From Skeletonema tropicum (taxonomy: Eukaryota; Bacillariophyta; Thalassiosirophyceae; Thalassiosirales; Thalassiosiraceae): a stretch of DNA of 64,000 nt. A model generated the notes under the pieces. The model had not been told where the DNA came from, searched no databases, and saw only the letters and a program-made list of their open reading frames with translations. Position 1 is the first letter of the stretch, and each line of letters begins with the position of its first letter. Positions 41,394 to 52,716 of this stretch are shown here, piece after piece. Location of the stretch: positions 1,674,001-1,738,000 of the forward strand of contig CM074143.1 of the NCBI GenBank assembly GCA_037178625.1, written 5' to 3'. Position numbers and translations under genes: made by a program.

Positions 41394-42621
41394 TTGTATT
41401 CAGCCCGAAATTCAACTCGAGTTGCACGCCTTGACCGTACTGGGATCCCACGTAGCTCTCCCTGTAGACGAATTGAATTTCGTCCAAAATGTTTTCAAGA
41501 AGGTCCAAAAAGCACCTTTTCACGCACTAATTTCGAGCTTTTCGCCCATGCGACGAGTTGAATTTTGAGTTGAATTTTTTGAGTTGAATATTCAACTCGA
41601 AAATACTAGTTCCTACGTAGACTAAATACGCTAGAAGATCTTGCACGCCGCCGTTCTCCGTGCCTCTAGACATAAGTGATGACGAATGAGCAAGTACTGC
41701 CAAGAACAGCAATAATAATCTAATGCATTAAGTATTCCTACTCTTCCTACACCTGCTTGCACTCTCTGGTTCAGGATTGAGGCTTTCATGGCCACCTAAT
41801 TCCTCATCTGCTTGCACCTTCTTTTCTAAACTTGTGCATCAGAAATGCTTGCAATGTATACATTCATATTACACTACACAACCTTCTCTGCTGACACAGA
41901 GCCTCAAGCCGGCTGAAATAGAGTTTTCTCTATGTGCCATTGCCGATGTTGTTCATATTACATGCTGATTGTTGTGTGTGGACAGATTTTGGACGGAGAT
42001 GTGCTCTCTTTCATTAGCGACAAAGCAACATGCATACGCGAACGACGCAGCCACCAACGCCCACAAAAACCCATCCTGTTTCGGAGCAGATCAGTATGAA
42101 CTATTATATGAATAAATATACTGCGAGATGAGACGGTAGCTTCACCCAACGTATCTTATATGGTTGATGTCGAGCGACGTCAAAAAGCATCATCACGTGT
42201 TGAGTGTTTATTCGAGATCGACGGCGTTTCAAAAAGTACCATATTGTCGGCAACATTACACATGTTCTCCGTGTATTTTGGTTCGATTGCATGCCAATCG
42301 TCTAGGGTGTAGCAGCAGTCGACGTGAGAGTTGTGGTGCCAGCACACAAAAAGTGATGTCTGTGCATTTTTTGAGTAAATCCGGTGGTTACACGAGAGTG
42401 CTGTGTTCAGAATTTGATCCGTAGGAGAGACTTGAGAGAGGAGATAATCTTTTATTATTCGTCCAGCACTTCCCACTTGTTTATTGCCTCTCGTCGGCGC
42501 AGAAGCGTCATCATCATATTATTGCTTGTGTGCTCGGTGATGGTGATGTCACGATGAAAGGGCTTAGAGTATTTCACTACACGATAAGTTGAATTTTGAG
42601 TTGCATCTTTTTGCAAAAATT
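41394..42621. repeat. 1228-bp tandem duplication, copy 1
   Basis: Matches 42622-43432 plus 50095-50522 with very few differences (for example CACGCC versus CATGCC at about 41647/42875). It contains a cluster of GAGTTGAAT units and their inverse TTCAACTCGA (41560-41600). No conserved protein-coding frame is convincing. Confidence 0.88.
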
Positions 42622-43432
42622 GCGTATTCAGCCCGAAATTCAACTCGAGTTGCACGCCTTGACCGTACTGGGATCCCACGTAGCTCTCCCTGTAGACGAA
42701 TTGAATTTCGTCCAAAATGTTTTCAAGAAGGTCCAAAAAGCACCTTTTCACGCACTAATTTCGAGCTTTTCGCCCATGCGACGAGTTGAATTTTGAGTTG
42801 AATTTTTTGAGTTGAATATTCAACTCGAAAATACTAGTTCCTACGTAGACTAAATACGCTAGAAGATCTTGCATGCCGCCGTTCTCCGTGCCTCTAGACA
42901 TAAGTGATGACGAATGAGCAAGTACTGCCAAGAACAGCAATAATAATCTAATGCATTAAGTATTCCTACTCTTCCTACACCTGCTTGCACTCTCTGGTTC
43001 AGGATTGAGGCTTTCATGGCCACCTAATTCCTCATCTGCTTGCACCTTCTTTTCTAAACTTGTGCATCAGAAATGCTTGCAATGTATACATTCATATTAC
43101 ACTACACAACCTTCTCTGCTGACACAGAGCCTCAAGCCGGCTGAAATAGAGTTTTCTCTATGTGCCATTGCCGATGTTGTTCATATTACATGCTGATTGT
43201 TGTGTGTGGACAGATTTTGGACGGAGATGTGCTCTCTTTCATTAGCGACAAAGCAACATGCATACGCGAACGACGCAGCCACCAACGCCCACAAAAACCC
43301 ATCCTGTTTCGGAGCAGATCAGTATGAACTATTATATGAATAAATATACTGCGAGATGAGACGGTAGCTTCACCCAACGTATCTTATATGGTTGATGTCG
43401 AGCGACGTCAAAAAGCATCATCACGTGTTGAG
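42622..43432. repeat. Tandem duplication copy 2, 5' part
   Basis: First 811 bp of the second copy. The LTR element inserted after TTGAG (43428-43432), and the copy resumes at 50095. The uninterrupted site is visible in copy 1 at about 42200 (CGTGTTGAGTGTTTATTCG). Confidence 0.9.
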
Positions 43433-44199
43433 TGTTGGAATACACGGGACTCAATCCGTGACCGAGTTACCTCGTACTAATCTACACGTGTATGCTACCG
43501 CGCAAAAAAATTGCTCCCTGCAAAAAATTGTTCCAGCGCGCTCTCACGCACAAAAGTAGCTTACAACCATGTCAGCACACCCCCTCCACCATTGCCAATA
43601 ATACACATTCGACAAAAAAGGCGATTGGGAATGCCAAACTAAACACTATCCGAATATAATTATTCCTTGGATGACCCATCTATATCTAGTCCTCATTGAG
43701 TTATCTTCAATTGTTCCTGGGTGATTTTCAACATTTTTACTAGTTAAAATCACTAGGTAAAATCGCCAAAACCACCCATCTGACCCATGCTAATTAACCA
43801 CTTCAGGACGAATACAGCAGTTACAATGTTGACCAGTGGCTCTATCGACAGCCAATAATGTGTGCTATCACATAACACCTGGTTATTCTAGTGCACTAGT
43901 ATACCAAGAAACTTACCAGGCTACGGAGTGGATATGTCGACATGGTTGCTAGGAATTTTGTGCGAGTTCGAGTTGGAACTCGTGACTAAAGTGCTTGCTA
44001 ATCACTTTTTTTACTAGCGAACTCGGGACCTAAATGCTCCTGGAGCAATTTTTTTGCGCGGTAGTATGCATCGAGGAATTGGCTCACCACCATCGACCGT
44101 AGTCTAATCTAACTTACTTCTTGAAACCGATGTTAACTTCCATGTCGTGTTACGCCTACTGTAGTTAACGTGTTTCTTGCCCATTGAATAATAACAACA
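43433..44199 (+). repeat. 5' LTR interrupted by a nested element
   Basis: 43433-43494 and 44069-44199 join to the same 193-bp sequence as the 3' LTR. The gap is the 570-bp insertion with its TATG target duplication. Confidence 0.92.
43495..44064. mobile_element. 570-bp TIR element nested in the 5' LTR
   Basis: Ends read CTACCGCGCAAAAAAATTGC and its reverse complement (23-bp TIR), flanked by TATG on both sides (43491-43494, 44065-44068). An inner inverted pair around TTTTACTAGTTAAAATCACT allows further folding. Non-coding. It is absent from the 3' LTR, so it arrived after the retroelement. Confidence 0.88.
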
Positions 44200-47100
44200 G
44201 TTTATCAGCCTTTTGCGCTCTTAAGCTTGTTCTACTATGGCAAACACCATCGGTGTTGGGGGGGGATGCGTGGTCCCGGGAGTTCGTCTCCGAATCGAAT
44301 TGGATTGAGTGCAAATATCTCCGAATCGACACGACGTGTGGATACTTATGACCCAACTGGTCCGATAGATCCATCAAATCAACAACACCAGCCGTGTGAA
44401 GGGAATATTGTGATCCCTGGAGTTTACCTCCGAACACATGTGGTTTTATGTGGTGGATGTCTTTGAGGCTGTTTAGACTCAGACTCCTTTGTCCCATTCA
44501 TTAACCAAAGTCAAATTCAGTGGCGCAGCTCGAGGAGGGATTTCTGCATTATTTGTATTGACCCGTCGGTGACTGTGGAACAGAAACACTCGTGTCAAAT
44601 TTCTTTGTGAAAACTAGAATCAAGACGCTTGAGGGAATTTCGTTCTTTGCCCCGTAATGTCAATCAACCGCCAAACGATCCCATGACGCACACGCCTTGA
44701 ATCATGACTCCTCTTCGGTGAGAATTTTAGTCCAAAGGGTCTTTATGATCCCAGACATACCAAACTGCTATGCGGCGTAATATTCTATCTTCCTTCCTTC
44801 CTTGCGCGGTCGCTGAAGGGGGGGAGCAACAGAATGTAGAGGATGATGATATATTAATAATCAATGATTCCTTGGTGCTGTATTTGCTTAGAATTTTTCT
44901 ATCCCGATGTGATTAACCCTCAACCATATAATATCTGAACGGTTTTCGGGCAGCAATGTTGTATGGTAGAGCTGCTGTTTACGGCTTCGTTATCGTTCAC
45001 GAGGGAGAAAGATACGGTTTAGTCTAATGATGGACATAGCACCAACATCTCTGAAAAGGGATGGTGGCAAGAGTAACGGAGTAGTAGCCAAAGCTGCAGC
45101 GGTACCTTTGAAGCGAGGCTTAGCACCAGGCTCGATTAGCCACACTCTATTCTTCAACAACCTCTATTGTGGACAGGAACGAGCGATAGGCTTTCATGGA
45201 TTGTCAAATCCTGCATATCTCGATTATTCCCGACGTCTTTCTTTTGGGGAGCTTTCTGCAAGTAGCTGATTGCGTGAAACTTGTAGTAGCTGGTTGCGTT
45301 AAAATTTTATCATTCGTCTGATGGCCCTTTATCCAAGTTTCCCGTAAGGGACATGGATGGCAAACGATCGCGGTCGAACCAAGCTCTCGTTAAGGAAGTG
45401 AAGATACTAGCTGCAAGCACGGCCAAATTGGTCCAGAATTCTTTGCAACCTTCAGTATTCGTTTATTTGGTTCATGCGGAATTGGTTTTTGCTCGGTCTT
45501 TTTCCAGATGGCAACGATAGACAAGTTTTTCATACTAACTTGGTGGATAGTGAACTCTGATCCATAAATAAGTTTGACTCTCCATGGTATCCATGGCTAA
45601 CACTTAAGTGTATTATTGCGAAAGCAATCCCTTTTTCCTTATTCTCTCATTGTTCTTCATAGGCACAAGTGATGATTTGGTAGGCCGTACTGCTGCCGTG
45701 GGTGATGAGGTTCCTGGCAAGCTATGAGTACACGCGATCTAAGTCAGAGCATGTTCTATTGCGCAGTCCGCTTGGAGCAATGTGCACGATAAATCTATAA
45801 TCGAATGGAGAGAAGGAGGCAGTCCTCGCTCAGCCTCAAGGCTATTTTTCCGCTATGGCACTTTGGTTCGTTTCGATGAATGTACGATATTGCTTCTACT
45901 CAAAGGGTAAAGCTTAGCTTGGCCTAGAGTCCGCACGCTTTAGGAGGGGAATCGAATCGATGGTAGCAAGCGATTATGCAGCCTACATCTCAATTCCTCA
46001 TCAGTGCAAGAGCATGTCTACACATTCCTTGAAGTACGCGAAGGTTGCTTATCTTCTACGGGTTGGAAGTTTCGATGTTGTGGTCAGGTACACTTCGGGT
46101 AGCTCCATGGAACAAATCGAAAGATGTCCTTGCCTGTCCCGAAGTCCCTACTATGCAAAGCACATCAATGAACATCCTGATAGCCCACTGCTTTACATTT
46201 AGACTTGGCGTTGGCGTTGCATCCCTCATGAGTAGTGTTTCACCTTTGATCCTAGATCACATGCTTCGAAACTACAAGCGTCTCCAGGTGTGCTGAAGCC
46301 ATTCAGACCAACTATTGGTACACACATGAGACAAATAGATATCTAATCTGATTAACTTTGTATTTATTTATGAGACAAAATGTAGATATTATCCATTATT
46401 TGCTCTCAATCAGTTCGTGAGTAAGAGCGACAAGGGAACCGAAGTTATGGAATTGAAATACTCTTATTGGATACTGCACGAGCCACTACTTCTTATATGT
46501 ATCGTGGATAAGAGCAGCTCTTTCGAATGTACTTCAACTTCACCTATCAGCGAAGACATTGTTTCAGGTATCTATAGACGACGATGTCGCTGGTGCATGG
46601 AGTAATCGAATTTAAAGCGCCGCGTGTTGAGAACCTCCTGTCTTGAGAAGAAGGGCATGTCATCAAGTATGCAGTTTGTACTGCCCATTGTATGTTGAAG
46701 CTAGTGAAGAAAGAAGCAGTGTTTTTGGTAGCATATTGCCGTTACAGGAGTCTCATTTCACTGACATAAGACCAACGTCGACATTGTCTTGAAATACAGC
46801 TCGTTGGCATCGATTCACACTGAAGACACGGCATATCGCTTTCACGTATAGTATCACTAGCATCTAGCGGTTCACAATGAAATGATTGGACATGCTCACA
46901 GCAGACTCAGTTCCACAAGAAACAGACATCGTCTTGGACGACGAGGGAGATAAGAGGAAGTGGATACTAGTACTCTAGAAACCAGCTTCAGCTTCATCAT
47001 TCTTCCGACCATTGTCTAGATCTCTGAATCTCAAAAGGAACAAAAGATATATGTACTCACGTACTCTTGAGCAGGAAGGATAGCGTTGTTTATGATGGAG

Positions 47101-48499
47101 TTCTATTCGACTCACCCTTGCGTCACGATATGAAATCCATGAGGTACTTCGCAGGAAGAAGCTCAAACATTGTGCTAACCCACAATAGGATGGCACCATT
47201 AATTTGATCATCTCATCGTTTCAGACTTGCTAAGACTAAGTTCTACTCAAGCCGTCGTCGATATGGCATTGTGAATAACAGTCTAAGAAGTACACGTCCA
47301 TTGAGCCTTCTCTTTGGATTGCTAGGTACTTGCCATGGATGTGGCAGCACAGGCGTTAAAAGTGTATTAAAGCTTCAAGAAAAGTCAGAAATTGAGTCAG
47401 GCGAAGATCACGGCAAATCAGATAGTGTATACAATATCTGATTGTGCGCCACAAGTACTTTGCGGAAAGCTTTTGAATGATATTCAGACTTTAGCTCGTC
47501 CACAGCAATTTGCTCAGATTCAACAGGAGCTGCTAGGATAGCATCATTTGGATTTCAAGCGTCTCTCTTTTGTGTTGCTGATGACTTGGGGTTCTAACTA
47601 AATCCCTACTCTACATATGAACCAACTCGAGTGTTTGTCCAGACTTCGTCTGAGCTAAGGAGCTACTCCAGAGGATTTGAGCTGACAGATATTTGTTTGA
47701 AGAGTATGAACACAAGGGAAATATCGAACCCCTGCCTGTGGATGGGATTAGGCCAAGTAAGGCAATGGCTATAACTAACCCCTTCGCTATGTAATCGCGA
47801 CACGCCAGCGAAAATCCACTACAAGGCAACAATTTCTCCTACTGAGATGAACAAGGCTGTGCACGTTGACAATGCACGTTCCCGAGGGAGGAGAAGAGTC
47901 AGGCAGTTTAACTTCGGCGAAGGAAGAAGACGCTGCAGCAAGTCATTCTACACCACAAAGAAGAACACAAAACGCTAATGCCACGACAACAGCAGCGACT
48001 GAGGAATCAACCGCTACAACTCCATCAGCTCAGGTCTCAAAAGAGTTAGAGATGATCTTGCGTAAGCAGGGCTTCAACTTCGGAGATCTAAGCGCATACA
48101 AAAGCAGGCAGAGAGATGTGCATGCCCTATTTACTTTGGAAATGCAGCAGACAACTCTCGCGAACGAGAGCTAGTAGATGTCTACCTATTGCTTCTTCCA
48201 ACAGTGAGCACTGAACTTTCTAAGATCTCTATGCCGAATCACAACACTCGATTATACTCACAACAGATGCAGAAGTTACCATGATTATTGCCTTTCCTTA
48301 AGGAACTCCTACGATGCATCAGGCCGACAACGATTATCTTGCGGAAGCGATTATCACTGAACTAGAGTATTAGAGTCAAAGGTCATCGGGAGATAGTCCC
48401 CAGACCAGATATGCCGAGATACCTGGCACGCAGCTTCAACTTGAAGGGAACTCCCCATCGGCTATACGTCGGGAGGGGGAGAGTATATTCAAATAAGGA

Positions 48500-49900
48500 G
48501 CTCCAAGTCAAGCACACCGAAAGGGAAGCTTGATCTAATGTTTGCACACGGTGGTATGCAGCAACGAGGGAGAGATATATAGACAGATCTATTCGCTAGT
48601 TTTGTGAATACGTTGAATGTTCGACGACTAGACCTCATTTGCAATTGCAAGATCCATGAGTTGCAACCTCAATCCATAAATCTCGTCTAGCATGTTATCA
48701 CAGGCGAAGTATGGAGAAGGATTTGGAAAGAACTCCCCATCGGACACCGGGAGGGGGAGAGTACATTCAAATAGGCAGACATATCTGCTCAAGCTGAAGA
48801 AGAATCTTTACAGGCTTTAGCAAGTCAAGTCTATTCGACCAAGGTTTGGAACCGAGCGAATTTGATAGTTGTCTTAAATTATCCGAAGAAGGGTTCGACT
48901 GTATCGACGCAAGTATGCGGGGAATTGCATTCTAGTCAGTACAGGCACAGACACTCTTGACGACTTCGTGAAATTTCATGTCGACGGGAAAGAGTACTTC
49001 ATTCTCACAGACAAATAAGACATCGACAAGTTCACAGGGATTGAGATTGCTGTATCTTTCGAGCTCATTCAACCTCACCTTATCCGAAACGAATATTGTC
49101 AACGCAGATCTCGACGGCAGTGATGAACGGGCCAAGTAGCGAAATCTAGATGAATGCTTCCTGAGAAAGCCATTTCCCATAGGACAGCAATGGATTTACT
49201 AAGCTCATGGAATCACATTCGTACAATTCTGAGATGTTCGCCTATTCGCGAGGGAGTCGAGACCTGATACTGCGGTTGCTGCACACAAGTGTTCAAGATT
49301 CTAAGTGGATCCAGCGTGGAGCCATGAAACAGCAATTATGCGGATAGAAAAGTATTTACGTTCTTTGATGAAATGGGGTTCATTTTCTAAGCCAGACGAT
49401 CAGTTAGCTTTCGAATGTTACGTTGGATTCTGGAAGATAGCACGTGAGAATGCTGAATTTGAATCAGCGATCTATGTGATGTTGCGAACAGAATCATGTG
49501 TTCTCGTACTTGAGATTGTCACATACGGAATGAACGACTTTGAAGAGTAGCGCAAAGCGATATGAATCGATATGAACTGCAAGCACTCCTCGCGAGAAGT
49601 ATATTCCTATGACGACGATGATGAAAGCATTACAGACGTTCTTCCCATTGAAGATGACAGTTCCAAGTTCAATTGCACAGTAGTGGATGTGGCAAAGGCA
49701 GGTATTCTTCCGTGAACAAACATACCTTTGAAGTATCGTCATTCTAAATCAATTGCGAATTCGAGGCGAATCGAAATCAAGTGCCGTCTGTAAGCAAGAG
49801 CAAGACCAACTTGCAAATGCATCAACTGAACAACTTGACACCGAAACCTTACTCGTTTATGCAAGATTCTTATCGAATGGTAATGCCTCGCCACGAGGGA
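48500..49900 (+). pseudogene. Remnant of Copia reverse transcriptase/RNase H
   Basis: Phrases typical of Copia pol can be read through stops and shifts: LKLKKNLYRL near 48800, DDFVKFHVDGKEYFILTDK, DIDKFTGIEI and SFELIQPHLI at 48960-49080, and near 49740-49890 a C-terminal stretch with KQEQDQLANASTEQLDTET followed by YARFLSNG. In-frame stops occur within most of these, so no enzyme can be made. Confidence 0.7.
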
Positions 49901-49901
49901 G

Positions 49902-50094
49902 TGTTGGAATACACGGGACTCAATCCGTGACCGAGTTACCTCGTACTAATCTACACGTGTATGCATCGAGGAATTGGCTCACCACCATCGACCGTAGTCT
50001 AATCTAACTTACTTCTTGAAACCGATGTTAACTTCCATGTCGTGTTACGCCTACTGTAGTTAACGTGTTTCTTGCCCATTGAATAATAACAACA
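49902..50094 (+). repeat. 3' LTR, 193 bp
   Basis: TG...CA termini, identical to the reconstructed 5' LTR, followed by the TTGAG target duplication at 50095-50099. Confidence 0.93.
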
Positions 50095-50522
50095 TTGAGT
50101 GTTTATTCGAGATCGACGGCGTTTCAAAAAGTACCATATTGTCGGCAACATTACACATGTTCTCCGTGTATTTTGGTTCGATTGCATGCCAATCGTCTAG
50201 GGTGTAGCAGCAGTCGACGTGAGAGTTGTGGTGCCAGCACACAAAAAGTGATGTCTGTGCATTTTTTGAGTAAATCCGGTGGTTACACGAGAGTGCTGTG
50301 TTCAGAATTTGATCCGTAGGAGAGACTTGAGAGAGGAGATAATCTTTTATTATTCGTCCAGCACTTCCCACTTGTTTATTGCCTCTCGTCGGCGCAGAAG
50401 CGTCATCATCATATTATTGCTTGTGTGCTCGGTGATGGTGATGTCACGATGAAAGGGCTTAGAGTATTTCACTACACGATAAGTTGAATTTTGAGTTGCA
50501 TCTTTTTGCAAAAATTGCGTAT
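50095..50522. repeat. Tandem duplication copy 2, 3' part
   Basis: Continues the copy broken at 43432 and equals 42205-42621 of copy 1. It ends at GCAAAAATTGCGTAT next to the following TIR element. Confidence 0.88.
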
Positions 50523-50529
50523 TATGTAT

Positions 50530-51166
50530 CACGGACAGGATGGGTGTCGCAACCCGGCTCCCGCCAAAATATGCGAGGGCCGGACAGAATTGATGACACC
50601 CGTCGGCAGCCCCGTAGGTGCCGCCAGGCCCGCCCCTTGACACCCGTCTGCGTCTAGATAGAAAGTACTAATAAATCGAATAATTCGCAATTGATCGACG
50701 ATTGACACCAATAAATCGCTAGTTACGTCCACTAATCGCTAGTATTTGTGCAAGACATGATGAGAGCACTTTAATGATGTGTTAAATGCAACCAGAAAGG
50801 CTCGTGCACGCCAAGCCGAAAGATAGAACGAATCGATTGCTAGCTTTTGGACGATGGAATCGAACGAATGAAATCGAACAAATGGAATCGAACAAATGGA
50901 ATCGAATGGAATCGAACAAATGGAATCGAATGGAATCGAACAAATGGAATCGAACGAATCGAATCGAATCGAATCGTTATATTATTGGTGTCAATCGTCG
51001 ATCAATTGCGAATTATTCGATTTATTAGTACTTTCTATCTAGACGCAGACGGGTGTCAAGGGGCGGGCCTGGCGGCACCTACGGGGCTGCCGACGGGTGT
51101 CAACAATTCTGTCCGGCCCTCGCATATTTTGGCGGGAGCCGGGTTGCGACACCCATCCTGTCCGTG
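50530..51166. mobile_element. 637-bp element with 184-bp terminal inverted repeats
   Basis: The arms 50530-50713 and 50983-51166 are inverted copies with one mismatch seen (GATGACACC versus GTTGACACC). Ends read CACGGACAGGATGGG. A 7-bp target duplication TATGTAT lies at 50523-50529 and 51167-51173. The centre (50850-50980) is a GGAATCGAACAAAT simple repeat. No transposase; a non-autonomous DNA element of unassigned family. Confidence 0.92.
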
Positions 51167-51173
51167 TATGTAT

Positions 51174-52716
51174 TATTCCTATCTGTCTCATCACCTCAAC
51201 TCGATGATGTGGAATTTTTTTGTACGTAGGAACTGTCCAAGAAGCGGTACCAAAGTGGCGCCAACGATCATCAAAAACATCGTCACCATGGGATTTCCGC
51301 CCGAGTAGCGTGCTTTACTAAGCATGGTGCGGTTATATTAAAGATATGATGTTCGTGATGCCTATATAGATATATATGCATGTATGAAGCAGCTTGATAT
51401 GTACCGATTTTTACATATGATGTAAAATAAAAGCCAATTAGTGCACATGAATTTGTATCCTCAACTCCTCATAAGCAATGAACGATAGTGTTTTAACAAA
51501 TATTTCAGCACTATCGACACAGAATACTGTTGAATTTTTTGTTATTGTGTTCATGATGATGTTGCAGCCGAATATGGTGTCCGACGAAGTTATATAGTGA
51601 TAAACAGACGCTACCACCATATCACACCGACACTAGATGTCTATATGTAGAAGTAGCGGTGATGATTGGTGGAGAGAGGACGATCTTTTGGTGTTACGGG
51701 CGTAGTATCGGACGACACATCGGGAGGTTTGCGCTACTTCTGGTTGACTTTTTCTCATGTGACGCTTAGATGGGCTTTCAAAAAGTACATTCCGTCACGT
51801 AGGCAGTGTGTTCATTCAAGACTTCAGCTGCAGATGGGTATAAGTGACGGAATGTGGATCTTTATACTTAAGGAGATACAATTTTTACCGCTATGCCATC
51901 AACATGGTGTTTTGGTTCATTTCTTCATGATGTGTGATTATGTTTGTGCTGCGAAATTGTGCGTGGAGCAAAAGAGGCGGGATTTTTTGTGAAATTTTAT
52001 ATTTTTCTAATTTTGGCGGAAAGGGAGTGCCGTAATCTATCTTGTATGTGAGGTACGTAGGAATCTGGCTCATCGAGTGGAGGAGATGAGACAGCTATAC
52101 AGTACAATAGCTACGTGATTTTTACTGTCATATCAGACATTCTCACAAAATAGTTAGTGTGTTGAGTTGTTTTGTTACCGATAAGTATTGTTGACGCTGC
52201 ATAAGGAGAGCGTCGACAATACTTATATATTGGATAGAGCAAGACTCATTCTAGACCAGAATTTCACCCTAATTCGATTATGTTCTCAATCGCAGAGGTC
52301 GAAATTGAACGTAGGAGTCAGTATGAGGCTTCTCAGGTCCCACTAACATTTAACTGGAGGGCCACATTGAGGGTATTTAGGGTACAATACTTCTTCCAAG
52401 CTTGACGCTCTCTCTAGACTCTCTAGAGAGTCACTGAAAGTTCAATAGAACTTCATACCTAGCAATTAGGCTTCATCAAACTGCCTTCTCCACCCAATAT
52501 TGACGAGCTACGGCGAGAGGTGGTTTTCGCTTCTTATTTTGATAATTTAAGACAGGCGCAAATAAAAAGAGCCACGCCAAGCGTGCTGACGAAATTTGCC
52601 CTGGCTCATTTTATTTGCGCCTGTCTTATTTTATTAGTAGTATTACTAGTAAATAACGGACGACGGACAGGACCATGACAGCCTTCCCAATCATGCAGCA
52701 ACTGAAACCATGCAAC
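51174..52716. other. Gene-free stretch with two small fold-backs
   Basis: 52181-52226 is an 18-bp stem with 10-nt loop (ATAAGTATTGTTGACGCT and its inverse, one mismatch). 52549-52627 has 26-bp inverted ends starting AAGACAGGCGCAAATAAAA. TACGTAGGAA occurs near 51220 and 52055. Frames here are short and unconvincing. Confidence 0.55.

Larger units (their letters stand above)
43433..50094 (+). mobile_element. Copia-like LTR retrotransposon, non-autonomous
   Basis: 5' LTR 43433-44199 (193 bp plus a nested insertion) and 3' LTR 49902-50094 (193 bp). Both start TGTTGGAATA and end TAACAACA, and they are identical by eye. A 5-bp target duplication TTGAG flanks the element. A purine tract CGAGGGAG precedes the 3' LTR. 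The internal 5.7 kb has no long open frame, but Copia pol remnants are legible on the plus strand. Without the nested insert the element is about 6.1 kb. Confidence 0.93.

Noticed and set aside
46975..47832. Short frames inside the LTR element as genes
   Set aside because: They lie within a decayed retroelement and do not align with any Copia domain by eye.
50786..51308. 153-codon frame with Asn-Gly-Ile-Glu repeats
   Set aside because: Produced by the GGAATCGAACAAAT simple repeat and the TIR of the 637-bp element.
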